DNA from: Wuchereria bancrofti
Taxonomy: Eukaryota > Nematoda > Chromadorea > Rhabditida > Onchocercidae
Length of the DNA stretch: 64,000 bases
Assembly: GCA_005281725.1 (NCBI GenBank)
Contig: SSBO01000010.1
Span: forward strand, 800,461 to 864,460
Direction: 5' to 3'
Position 1 is the first letter of the stretch. The number at the start of each line of letters is the position of its first letter. A program made the position numbers and the translations under genes. Below the pieces are notes generated by a model that was given only the letters and a program-made list of their open reading frames with translations, was not told where the DNA came from and ran no database searches. Below, piece by piece: positions 24,047-35,993 of this stretch.

Positions 24047-27000
24047 ATGCCACACAATATCAAGGAAGAGGAAGAGGAAGAGGAGGAGGAGGAGGAGGAG
24101 GAAGACGAATCACCGATTAATTTACGTAAGAGTACAGGTTTCAAGATGGTTACCGGCGTGACACCAAACGTAAGTCAAACTACGACACAGACGATGAGCA
24201 GCGCTGATGGTCAGCAGACTAAAATAGGTTCATTCAGGAGATTTATATTTCAATTTTTATGCTCTTCGAATCACTTTCTAAAATTTAGTAAATACTCTGA
24301 TTTATCGTCTTTACAATTGTGAACCATTGCGCTTCCGAAATATTTTGTTGATCTATGAAAGAAATTCATTTTCAAATTTTTAGTTCATGAAGCAACGACA
24401 ACAGAGACAAAAGTGATTACATCACAAGGACAACCACAGGTCAAACTGGGTCCGGCAGAGGTTGCGACAAAGGAAGCGGAAACTCGTGCGCAAGTTGAAT
24501 TACGTCAGGCAAAACTTATTGCTGAGCAAAAAGAAGCAATGGAGAAAGCACAGCAAGAAGCGCTTCAACGAGCTCAGTTGGCTCAGCAGCAAGCTATAAA
24601 AGAAGCGCAAGAACGTGCCCAACGTGAGACTCAGATGCGTATTCAGCAAGCCCAAGCTGAGGCAAAGGCCAAGCAAGCCGAAGCTGAAGCAAGAGCTAAG
24701 CAAGCCCAAGCTGAGGCAAAGGCCAGGCAAGCTGAAGCTGAAGCAAGAGCTAGGCAAGCGCAAGCTGACGCAAAGGCCAAACAAGCTGAAGCTGAAGCAA
24801 AAGCTAAGCAAGCCCAAGCTGAAGCCAAGAAAAAAGCTGAGCAAGAAGCTTTACGACGAGCGGAACGTGAACGGGCAGAACAACTCCGTGTCCAACAGCA
24901 GGCAAAGTTGATGGCTGCTCAACAAGCTCAAATTCAAGCCCAGAATTTGCATCAAAATCAACTATCAAATGTTCCACAGCAGAAGAAGCAACAAATTAAT
25001 CAGCCACAGCCTCAAACGATAACAAAACAGCCCCAAGTGCAAGCATCAAAATATCAGGCACCAACAAAACAGGTGCAACAAATACCTCAACAACAGCAGC
25101 AAAAAAAAGGTCCAGCAGTACCTGCAAAACCTGCACAAGCATTGTTAGCAAGTCAAACTACGCCTTCAGCAGCAGCAGCAGCAGCAGTTAGAGGTGGTCC
25201 AGCAGGTCATAAATTATCTGCACAACGAGGTGGAGGAAGCATGCAGCAAGTTCAGATTCCAACACCTGCTCAGCAGCAGACATCAGCGGCGCAACTAACT
25301 CCAAACACTGGAGGAGAGAGGATTGAAGTGATGCGGGGCGGTGATGTACAGCAAGCTTACCTCAACAGTATCATCAAGCCTGCAGAAGCATTACCGCAAC
25401 AAGAAGTGAAGCCAATACATACTCAGGTAACTCTCTTTTACCTTCACTCATAAAGTTAAGGTTAATTGTAACTATCATTCTGAGAAAATAAACGAATTCA
25501 GTGGAATATTAGCTGAACTAAATTTGATATTTCATGCAATCTTCAGTACAAAGTAAACAGGTAAGTATGTATTGTATTATTTCACGTAGGATTGTTTTTT
25601 GCATAAATAACATCACACTACATAGTTACTTACGTATATCACACTATACCAGTTATTTGATATAATACTTTTAATATTTAAATTTATATAAAGTGCACAG
25701 TTATTATGTTATGCAAATACTACGAGTACAATAAGAGAGCGCAGATTGTGAAGCAATTGCAATCTTTGTAAATATGTTAACTATATCAATTAAAAAGTAA
25801 ATATTCTTGTGTTTAAATACAAATTTCTTCCAAATGTGTAGCTAATAGAAATTGCAAAAGAAGCCATTCGTATGAAAGTTAATTTTCTACAATACTTTAA
25901 ATTTATTTTAACCAAATAAAATTAGGAGAAAAAAAATTTTAATTTGATCACGGATTCTAGGATGAATTTCAGAATGATCAATCATGGGTAACACAAAATC
26001 GAGTACCCGTTGAAATTCAAGCTCCTCAACCAGCAAAAATCACTATACCGGATTTGCACGGAAGTGTTGAAGTCAAGGTCAAAAAGAAATTTTAAAATTT
26101 AAACCAATGAGAATTAAATTTATGAAAGTGGAAGATATTTCAAGTTTCAGTTATATTCAGAGATTTAATATATGAACAGCTGATTGATTATTCATTTGTA
26201 AAGTATATCTCCGATTTACTCTTTTTGAAAGATTGAATTTAAACTTAGCAATTATTAGCCTATAATAATTAGTACCATGAACGATGTATTCTTTTTTAGC
26301 AGAGCTTTTTTTTTTAATGAAATTAAGAACGATCAAAAGTTTGGCTTAGAAAAAAAGTGAATTTAGAAAACAGAAATTGTAAGAGAGTGAATATGAATTA
26401 ATTTTGAAGAAAATATTTCTAATTTGAAAGGATATTTTAGCCAACAGTGATTGTTCCACGCCCGGTGCAAACAACGCGGGTAGAGTGGAATGAATTTCCG
26501 CAGGAAGAAGCAAAAGAAATGATAGATGTTCCGAGGGTTAAAACCGGTGAATGGCATCCGGACAATCAGGTTTCTGGATTTTGTATGGAACAGATGGAAT
26601 TGAATGTTCCGTTAATTCTAATTTTCTAGACACAGTACTGTAAGGAGAGTGTACGCCTTCAGAAGAAGTATGTAATTGAGGAAAGGATGAATTTTATTAT
26701 TTTTGATTGAATCTTGAAATTTAAAAAATTCATAGGATGAAATTATTGGTGCACAATCGGTTAGAAGCACATATCAGCCTGGTCGTATTGGACAAATTTG
26801 GCCTCCTCCACAAAATGAAAATATCGCACCACGGTTCGTTCATTTTGCTCAAATTATGATTTTTTCTACTTTTTTTTAGAAGTCCAAATTTATGTGAATT
26901 AGACACTAGGACATTTGGTCATTTAATATCATTGGCCATATGCTAATTAGTCTAATCATTTGATCATTCTTATCAGTGCATCGGAATTTTTTTTCTTTGA

Positions 27001-28613
27001 CTTTTACATTCTATCTTCTAAATACCTTTAACAAAAATGGTATACAAGAAAAACCTTTGATTATTGTGATAAATTCATTTGAGCTAAGATTTTGTTGCCA
27101 GAAGTTTAAGTAAAGTTAACCTTAAATAATATTAACACTTATTATGTGAAGGAAAACAATTTGAAATGATTTTATTGTTACAGGCAAGAAGTAACGGTAA
27201 CTAAAGCAGCTGAAGATACGGCTTGGAGACGTGATGTAAGCAATAATTTTGCGTGATAATTAATTCCAATTGAAAAATCACCTTAAAAAAAAGCTTTTTT
27301 GTAACAATTTCAGGCAAAAATGGAAACTGACACCGGAACAGCTTGGAGTAAAACAGTTCCGCATAGTTTACAAAAAGTTTGGCCACCACCTGAAAATGAA
27401 GTTCGTATAGATAGATCTGTAGGTAGGCCTTTAAATTATTAATTTTCTTTTTTAAATTCAAAATGACTCAAACTAATATAGGCTTTCACAACGTTTTTTT
27501 TTTTAATAAATGATATTAAATATTTTGTATTACCGTAAATATTAATTTTCGGATGACTTCCTGATGTGAAATTCCTTTCCGTTTACTTCAACGACTGTTT
27601 ATTAGCACAAAGTTTCCTCTTCTTCCATTTTAGTGCATTAGTGACGCGTTCATGAATCCTTTAGATTTGGTCTAATGTTTAATTCTTTATTTGAACTTTG
27701 ACATCTTCAAAAGAAATATCTGAAATGTATATTTCGCAAATTTAAAAAGAAAAAAATTTTAGGTTCTCGATTAAAAATCGTGCAATGGCCACCACCAGAA
27801 TTTGAGCAGCAAATTCAACAGGATGTTGACATTCTTCAAACACGATTACCTGTGAAGCCAAATCAACGTCAGTGGCCACCACCACCACCCGAATACAGAC
27901 GTAAGTTGCGTGAAATACGAGAAAATCAAAAATTCTTAGATTTTCTTTTCAAACTGTCATAAATTAATGCATTCGTTGAATAAATTTTCAGCAGCTGTAG
28001 AGCAGAATGAAACAGTGATGGAACAGAAGACAACAACAAAAGAGGTTAGCAAGTTTTCAGTTTGTCTGACCTTTGACATCTTGCAGTAAGCCGAAGTAAT
28101 CAATCTTCTCATTATTGCATTAACGATGTTTCCTAACTGTGTTAAAACCAAAAAATGAGAGAAATAAATAAGTTAATGTCTGATAGCACCAAAAATAAAT
28201 TTCTATTTTAAAATTAAAACATAAAACTAAATCAATCCTTTCCCTTCTCTACTTTTTGATTTCTCTCTCTCCCTCTCTGTTTTCTTCTCTGACACTTTTT
28301 GTCGTAACCTTTCCAGATATTTTTCTCTTTTCATATTTTTCGAATTAAAAATTCTGCACAATTTTTTAGTTTACTTAATTTATTTATTTTTTTATTTAAT
28401 TTAGTTTATTAACGTAAAACACAGCATTTCTCGAGATTCATATTCAATTCATTGAGAAAATATTCGTTTATATCATTTTACCGGTTCTCCTCGTAACCGG
28501 AAAAGTTGTCCATTATTTTCTTCAAATTATCGAAATTTCAGGTACCCACTCAACAGATGCAAAAGAGGAGTACAATAACGAAAGGAATGGTACGCGTTGG
28601 AGGAGGAAGATGA
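24047..28613 (+). CDS. Ala/Gln/Glu/Lys-rich helical protein with WPPP repeats
   Basis: Ten exons: 24047-24227, 24384-25426, 25973-26077, 26441-26569, 26736-26833, 27184-27235, 27314-27422, 27763-27900, 27992-28044, 28542-28613. They total 1980 nt (659 residues), all phases closed. The ATG lies eight bases after a TTATTACAG acceptor, so either trans-splicing or a 5' exon is possible. Order along the protein: an acidic run of about 14 Glu, a Thr/Gln-rich stretch, a long charged helix at about 75-220 with an 18-residue repeat (QAQAEAKAKQAEAEARAK), a Gln/Pro-rich linker, then a C-terminal third with short recurring motifs built on Trp: GQIWPPPQNE, QKVWPPPENE, KIVQWPPPEFE, RQWPPPPPEYR and related TAW, VEW and GEWHP pieces. 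It ends KGMVRVGGGR. There is no signal peptide or membrane segment. The helix resembles a single alpha-helix/coiled coil, and a cytoskeletal or sarcomeric spacer role is a guess. I cannot name a family. AATAAA lies at 28708. Confidence 0.88.
24648..24820 (+). repeat. 54-bp coding tandem repeat
   Basis: About three copies of a 54-base unit inside exon 2 of the WPPP gene encode an 18-residue helical repeat starting QAQAEAKAKQAEAEARAK. Because 54 is divisible by 3, copy-number change keeps the frame. The repeat also creates long antisense and shifted open frames, which are artefacts. Confidence 0.85.
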
Positions 28614-29179
28614 AATCAAATTTTTTTTTCTCTCTCTCTCCCTCTCTCTCTCTCTTTCTCCCTCTTTCTCTCATTTCCCTTCTGTTGTTTGAACAATTTG
28701 CAAGCACAATAAATTTTAAAGTGCAAATGTAACAAAGATGCCATGCGGAATTATTATTTAGTGTCTTAAGCACTTTCTTTTCCTTTCTTACTATTTGCTT
28801 ATTCTGAAATTGAAGTATTATTCTGTGAAACATTTCATTGTATATTTAAGTCATTCGATACATTTTGTCAATCTTTTCAATTTGAGTGTAATAAAATTTG
28901 ACAAATTTTCGAGAATACATAGACATTCTCGTGCAAATAATAATGTGAATATCTTACACAGTAAATAAAATTCGACAAAATCCTTTCTAAATATACTTAA
29001 ACTTTTTAAATTATCTATTGAAATTGGCTATAAATTATTACCTTTTTAAATTACAAATGACGACGACAATAGGAGTTTAAAAAAAGAAAAAACAACTGAC
29101 TTCCAATAAATCAGAAAGTAGTTTATGTTAAAATTATAATAATGAAAGTATTACTCAAACCAAAAATATAACCAATGAA

Positions 29180-29347
29180 ATGAATGGTAGTAATAACAAT
29201 CCATTTGGTTTTACTAATTTATCGATCAAAATAGATAATCCGAAAGGTCACATTTATTTAGAGGTCAAATATGGTCAAATACCGAAAAATAACGCCACAT
29301 ATGAGCTAATAAAAAGAATGGTGACATTCCTATGGAATTTCAATTGA
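29180..29347 (+). CDS. Orphan small open frame (55 codons), doubtful
   Basis: ATG at 29180, TGA ending at 29347. The predicted peptide runs from MNGSNNNPFGFTNLSIKID through GHIYLEVKYGQIPKNNATYE. Amino-acid use looks more like a folded protein than random AT-rich translation, and the frame is open about 15 codons further upstream of the ATG. No clear acceptor or donor bounds it, and there is no signal peptide. It could be a fragment of a former gene, an exon whose partners I missed, or chance. Confidence 0.2.
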   Translation: MNGSNNNPFGFTNLSIKIDNPKGHIYLEVKYGQIPKNNATYELIKRMVTFLWNFN

Positions 29348-29503
29348 TGAATGACAGATAATGATGGATTCAACAGATGAAGGAAGGTCTGAAGTGAAAT
29401 GTAGCCTTAACTGATCACTGTCAACTTAGAACAATTTTTGAAATTAACAACAGTAAGCCAAAATCTCTACCAGTACCTGCCAATTTGAGCTTGAAATAGC
29501 ATA

Positions 29504-29667
29504 ATCTTGATCGGAAGAATGCGGATTTGTCACATCGAAGGTTGATCTTGATCGGAAGAATGCGGATTTGTCACATCGAAGGTTGATCTTGATCGGAAGA
29601 ATGCGGATTTGTCACATCGAAGGTTGATCTTGATCGGAAGAATGCGGATTTGTCACATCGAAGGTTA
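29504..29667. repeat. 41-bp tandem repeat, four copies
   Basis: Four essentially perfect head-to-tail copies of a 41-base unit starting ATCTTGATCGGAAGAATGCG. The unit is markedly more GC-rich than its surroundings, and 41 is not a multiple of 3, so it is not a coding repeat. The near identity of the copies implies recent expansion or active homogenisation. Confidence 0.95.
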
Positions 29668-30764
29668 TTGCCATGAAGAAGTGACATCGATAATAATCGG
29701 AAAAAGTTAGTATTGTAACCATATTTTAGAATAATTTCGAGCTCACTTATTTATGCAGTAGAACAGAAATGTGTTCTACTGATAACACTTGATAAACTTG
29801 ATATTTTGATAATTATCAAAAAAGATTGTTCTATGATTAGATTTCTAATTTTATAGCAACGATTTAACTTAACTTTTTAACTTTTCTGAGAAAAAGATGT
29901 AAAAGAATTATAATAACCAGGTGGGAATTTTTAGTTGCGAATTGCCTTCATACCTTATTTTGTTGCCTTTTCTTTTAATTAAGCAAATGATAAATTTCTT
30001 CTCAAAGTTTTAACATAGTATTAAGCCTGGGAAAAACATCAAAGTACAAATTTTGTTGAGAAACAGTAAAACAATATAAAAAGAAGATAATTAATTAGAG
30101 CGATCACAGCATGTGAAATGCCACTTCTAGAAAACAAAAAAAGGAAAAAATGAAATCTTCATGAAAGGAAGAAAATTCGAGAAGAAAAGATGAAATTCGC
30201 TTTTGACAGCGAATAATAAAAGCAATTAGTGGCAAAATCAAATCGTAAAATTTTATCAAAAGAATAAACGACTGCATTTGTTGAAATACCCTTTTGGGTG
30301 ATATCCTTCAATTCTCTTTCTTTTTGATTAACTTAATAAATTTAAAGACAATATAATTTTTGAAAAGTAATTATTATTGTATTATTTTAAACGATGCTAG
30401 TTAGAAACAATTCTTCCCACTTTCTATTTTTCATTTTATCATTTCTTTCACGTTTCATTAGCTTGGTTTTATTTATTTTGTCACATTTTAACTTAAAATT
30501 CAAAAAAAGAAAAAAGAAAAAATTGATGTTTACTTGCTGAAACGTAAATTTTGTTTGAATATTTTGTCCGATTTTCTTCTCTTATTGTACTTTTTGGATA
30601 AAAATTATTCACTCATTTCAATTTTCACTATCAAAAGAAATCTTTGAGGAAAATTGCTATTATCATTATCACAATGTGACATTCTTATCGTTACTCAAAC
30701 AAAATGCATTACTTATGTTCATTTCATCACTTAGGTAAATAATAATATCATTGAAAAAGCACTA

Positions 30765-33412
30765 ATGAAATACAGCAAGCAGATAATTTTCATTATTTGT
30801 TCAATTTACCTTGCTAATTACATAAACCAGGTAAGTCTCTTTGTTCTAGTCACTTCCATTTATTCATTTTTTAGTTCCTTTCTTCATCACATTTTCCTTC
30901 CTTTTTCCAAATTCTTTTCACAAACTGTTGAACCATTTTGGATAATATCTTAGTTGCTTATTCATCAAAACTTTTTAAAAAAGTTTCTAAGAAGTAAATA
31001 AAATTATTCCAAAAATAAACGAAAAGAAAATTAATTATTATATTTGCTGTGAAATTCAAATCTCTTTTTTTGATTTTGGCGAATAACTATGAATAACTTA
31101 GCTTTTCGTTAGAGATATTAAATATTACCATAAATAAACCTGTAAGACAATCTCTCAAGGAAAATAATGAGAAGTAATAACTTATTGTCAGTCCATAGCT
31201 AATAAATACTTTCATCAAAAAGTTTGATACCATTACTTTGTGATCTAATTTGTTTGCAAAATTTATAACTTTGTCTTTGCTAGGCTACCATTACGGATGA
31301 CAAAAGAAATAAACAAAGTTCATCCGCCGCCATACCAACAATTATACCTGAACACGAATCATTCCTTAAAACAAATTATGTAAGTTTGATTTATGTTTTT
31401 CAGTAAGTTTTTTAATAAGTTTTCTCATTCACGTACGTATGTATCATTCTACACGTTGATTTAAGTGAAAATTAGTCTTTGCTGGTAGAATATATTTCTT
31501 TTTAGATTCCCAACATAATCCCTTTTTTTAACATTTGTTTGATAAAAGAATAGCAATTATCATTAATTTGCTTTTGCTAATATTTTCATCTTAGAAGGCA
31601 AATGCGCCTTTTCAGAGAGTTTTGCTAGCAATTGCATCTGACTTCAATTCCTGCCAGAAATACTCACCTCAAAATTACTAAATAAACTTCATAGAGTAAC
31701 TGAAAATAATATCTTTCATCTTCGAACGATATCAGTGATATCATGTAGCAATCATTTTACATCTATCAGCAAAGTTCAGAGTTCATTACGATAAAAACAG
31801 TTGTAAGCATATATCATTCAGTGTTTCATTTTTTATTATGAAGTCGAAGTTAACTTTCTTCACTATGTAAAATACATTTTATCTGAAATGAAATTTACAG
31901 AGCAAAACAAATGACAGTCACCCCATTTCATCAATTAATACAGACATTTCTCGAGGTATGCACTAATGACCTTCTCAATTTCTACTACTATCTAACAGTT
32001 CAAAACTAAACTTTTTAAGTACTTTTAAAATTAACCTAACAGTTAATTTGTATAGCCATTTAATTGCACCCTGTAATAACACATTGCCAACTTAACTTAT
32101 TGATTTGACAAAATTCTTTAGACCATTTCAAACAATGTTTTAGTACTAAAAAAATTTTAGCTTTTGAAAGTTCAATTAAACTAGCTTTCATCTGAATTAT
32201 TTCATTGCAGTAACAAAGAGAAAACAAGAAAATATTACGCGGTTTTCTCCATCGACCATACCTCGTCCTTCTCTCAACGACACTGAATGCAATGACCTCA
32301 CTATGCGCAAAGTGATCATCCAGGTTACTTCTTGCTGACACATTTCAAATTTAATTTGATCTCTTTAAAAGCAGAACTATTTCTTCTGAACACAAAAAAA
32401 AAAAATGCTTACAGATGGCATAGAAGAATTCAATGCATATAATTTTACAGCATAATCAGTTATATTTCGATTTATCAATGTAATAGATTTTAATTTTTAT
32501 CAAAAATAAGTAATAAATTCGAGATTAATTGTTATCGAATTTTAAAGCTTTCAGAAAATGAGAAAAAGTATTGGTGAAATGAATTTTTTCGATTACATCA
32601 GCTACTTGCTTTCTTCATAATTATAATTTCAAAAAAAAAAAAGAAAAAATTTGCTTGTAGAGTTAAATTTCCAACCGACTAAGTTTACTCTTTGATTTGT
32701 TTAAACGAAAGATGAAAATACGAAATACTAAGGATTTGCGGTGAAGCCGTTATATCTTTGAAATAAGTTTCATAATATTTAAATTTTGTTAAAGGATTGA
32801 AATTTTCTCGTTTTGTTGCATCCACCATTTAATTAACGCTTAATCGAAATAAATTTTGTCCCAAATAAAATCAGTAAGTCATATTGTGCCGTAAGAAAAT
32901 CTATCAATTTGCCACCATCCGATAAAATTACAAAAAAACGTATCGAAATTTTTTCTATTTATCATCGATCTGAAGATATACTGAAAGATGAATTTTTCAA
33001 ATAATACATTAGACAGTAAAGATATCGAAAAACTTTAGAAATAAAATAATAACTAGAAATTAAAATATGGTAGGCGAACTGTTAAAAAAAGCATTCTAAT
33101 TTATGGCTCAAATCTAACACTTAATTAAATCAATCAGTTTGACTAGATCAAATAATTAATTAAGGATTAATTGCATGGCGGGCAGAACTTTACCCTTTCA
33201 CAAAATATTTAATCATTTCATTTCAGAACATTCACTCAAATCCATCGACGGCAAAACGAAAGATTCAATTAGCAATGCGTAATAAGTTCAGTGGTTTTAT
33301 CGACACAGTCTGTTCCACCAAACCATTCAATTATTTGATAAATTCGGATTTATACTGCGAAGTTCAACAACACAATATTACGTGTTTAGTGTTTCGACAA
33401 GCTATTCGATAA
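30765..33412 (+). CDS. Secreted ground-like domain protein (hedgehog-related family)
   Basis: Five exons: 30765-30830, 31284-31379, 31901-31955, 32211-32323, 33227-33412; 516 nt, 171 residues, phases closed. Exon 1 encodes a signal peptide (IIFIICSIYLANYINQ). The middle is a Ser/Thr/Asn/Pro-rich linker. The C-terminal part (about 95-171) is a ground-like domain: CNDLTMRKVI at its start, then a helix (KRKIQLAMRNKFSGFID), VCSTKPFNYLI, SDLYCEV and ITCLVFRQAIR at the end. The four cysteines and the aromatic spacing match the family (Pfam PF04155). In C. elegans, GRL proteins are secreted by epidermis and linked to cuticle and apical matrix; the same compartment is inferred here. The short final tail after the last Cys is usual. 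AATAAA signals lie at 33567 and 33613. A subfamily cannot be assigned. Confidence 0.88.
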
Positions 33413-35520
33413 GTTGAAATGCTACTCTCTCTCTCTCTCTCTCTCCCTCTTTCTTTATTATGATTAGAAATTCCCTCTCCATATCTTTCTTTTTAGTATA
33501 ATTGAAAATCTCCATCATATTTCATCTTTTTAAACCAAATTAACCTTTATTTCTTGATAATTAATTAATAAAGCAGCATCTTCATGTATAGAGTAACACT
33601 CTTGTAATAAGAAATAAAAATTATTACTGCGAATTTTCAAAAGCTTTTTAAAAATTTCATCTTTATTTATTTTTTTAAATTTAACTGTTCGTTTATTTTC
33701 TGATAATAAATGGTTAATTAAATTTCCATCCTATTTTATTATTATAAAAATAAGAAAAGTTTTCAGTATTTTCACATTCAGTCTTTCATATTAATTTTAA
33801 AATTTCAAACCATCAAACTTGATCCAATATTTTATTCATAATCTTTTTGATTGCTCAATTTCTTTTTCACAAAAAAGGTTTCAGTCTGGAATGATTGATT
33901 CATTTTTGTTAAATTAAAATATGTTAAATTAAAAGTAAGTTTAATTCAATATTCGTTGTTCATTATTTCAATTTCAATTACAATCATCGACAATAACTAG
34001 CTAAACTTTAACAGTTGTAAACTAGCTGAGTATATTACACGTAAGTGAAGATTAATGTTTAAACAACAAGAAAAAAATGAGTTCTTAATTCATTACTGGA
34101 ATTGAAAACATGAATAATTGAATGTTATAGCATTTGAATAGCTGTGGCACATTTTGTGCAAATTCTTTCTATCAAATATTTCGATATAATAATCGATATT
34201 TGCAACATATTTTTAAAAGAAAAAACTTGTCATCGTACCCTTTTTTTCGTTCTTTGATCTTTTAAATAATCATTTAAATTTCAAAATCATATTAATGGAT
34301 AGTACTGAGACTGAGGACAATGATTAGTTAGTATTTAAACAGAATATTGTATGGTTCATAAGATTTTGTAACATAAGTTAAAAAAAATGGTTTTCATTTA
34401 GTTAAAAAGTTGAATTTGTTCAATCAATCGATTAATGACCTTGTGTAGACCAGGTAGATCATTAATTTTTTTTCTCATTTTCCACAAAATTTCAATGACT
34501 CATTCACAAAACAATTTTTTGAGATTCTTAAAAGGTTTAAAAGTATTTGTACATTACTTTTTTGCAATATGATTATCTGCGGTGAATTTCTGATAATTTC
34601 GAATTTCGCAATTCGTTTAGCCAACTTAGAATTCGCAATTTTTGGTGACAGTCAGAAATGATCGATAGAATAGGTATTAACAACTTTGGATTTTGTACCT
34701 TCAATTGATAGTAATGAGATTCTTTTGTTTTTGTTTTTCTTGAATCAAAATTGCATTATAATTATTAAAGTCTTCGGTGGTTTGATTTTCTTTTTGAATC
34801 TTAGAGATTATGGATGTCAAAGTTTTCATTTAAAAAAAGGGAAATTCAAAATTTAAATCTAGGAATTTGGAACTTATAATTTCATTCAAATTCCTGTTAA
34901 ATGATGAACTCATATTCCTACTGCGATCAGACCAATGCGCATTAATCATTCTTTGTTAAAAATTAAATAATTGAAGAACATTCAATCATTTTTGAAATTT
35001 TTCCTTTTTACATTCCTCCTTTTAAACCTTTTCAGTATCAATTCTTTACCATTTATTTACCATTTTTCTTTTAAATGCAGCGAATTCATTTGAACTATTA
35101 CGTGCAAAACTGCGCCTGAATATTTGCGCCTATCATGAACTGTGCTGATTAATGTACCAGCAAAGTAGCATAAGTGATGTAAAATATTATTTGAACTTGG
35201 CATTACAATTCCTAACTTTTAGAAATAACTAACCAGTTGATTTAAAGTTAAAAAGGAATTTTTAAATTTTGTGGAAAGAATTTTCGAAATTTATTCAAAA
35301 CTACAATTCATTTAAATCACTCGTACAAAATTTATGATTCTTTTAAAATGGGCAAAATCAAGTAAACAAGTATTTGTTTCTCTTCCTCATTGCCAGTATT
35401 TATTCTTAAGTATTACTTAAGACTTTAATATTACCAACTTATATTTACTTTAACTTTTTTGCACTTTACTCATTGGTTAGTAGCAGTATTTAGCCATCAA
35501 TATTTTACATTATGAAGTAC

Positions 35521-35576
35521 AGACACATACATACACACACATACACACATATACACACAAACACACACATACACAG
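35521..35576. repeat. CA/CATA microsatellite
   Basis: An imperfect run of ACAC, ATAC and CACAT units, upstream of the metalloprotease gene. Confidence 0.85.
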
Positions 35577-35961
35577 AAGAAACGGTTACAAAAGATTTTG
35601 GTCCTAAGTTCTTCTGTGCCAAAAGTTCTATTTTTCTATTACATAGGCAATTACTTTGTTGATTAATCAGTCAAATAATCATTCAAGTTTTTTGAAGGTA
35701 TAATTTCGCAGTGCGTAAAGTCTACCGAAAACGCAAAAAGTAAATAAAGTTTTCAGCTAAATATGGACGTTTCATTTTATTATCAATAGAATATAACATT
35801 CAAATATGTGCAAAGTTACGAAAAATTGTTTACGTCAAAATGATAAATTCTTGTATTTGTCGCAAATATAAAACGCTCACACTTTTTTCATTTGGTGGAA
35901 ATTCCATTTTTCCATCTGTCAGAATTAAACTAAATATATATTTTTTAAAATCAATTTCACC

Positions 35962-35973
35962 TTTTTTTTCCAG
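35962..35973 (+). promoter_or_regulatory. Probable spliced-leader acceptor of the metalloprotease gene
   Basis: TTTTTTTTCCAG ends at 35973, 20 bases before the ATG at 35994. The strong pyrimidine tract and lack of an upstream coding exon suggest trans-splicing. Confidence 0.5.
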
Positions 35974-35993
35974 AAATTTGAACAGTTTTTAAA

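Larger units (their letters stand above)
28614..30764. other. Intergenic region with tandem repeat
   Basis: It contains the 3' UTR of the WPPP gene (CT-rich run 28629-28675, AATAAA 28708), a 55-codon coding-like open frame at 29180-29347 and a four-copy 41-bp tandem array at 29504-29667 (separate entries). The remainder is AT-rich spacer. Confidence 0.6.
33413..35993. other. Intergenic region with orphan exon-like segments
   Basis: A CT microsatellite at 33424-33450 and the 3' UTR of the ground-like gene come first. A CA/TA-rich microsatellite lies at 35521-35576. Two exon-like pieces, 34015-34040 and 35081-35148, join in phase but have no identified first exon (see findings). Otherwise the stretch is AT-rich. 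Confidence 0.5.

Noticed and set aside
24500..24844. A 114-residue antisense frame and shifted frames over the WPPP gene exon 2
   Set aside because: They are shadows of the low-complexity 54-bp repeat; the sense frame is continuous with flanking exons and keeps phase.
25545..25561. A 14-base microexon (TTCAG ... CAG|GTAAGT) in the WPPP gene
   Set aside because: The donor is strong, but including 14 bases would shift the frame; flanking exons join in phase without it.
33424..33450. CT run read as a leucine/serine signal peptide (ATG at 33420)
   Set aside because: A microsatellite translating as Leu-Ser repeats, stopping after 15 codons, in the 3' UTR of the ground-like gene.
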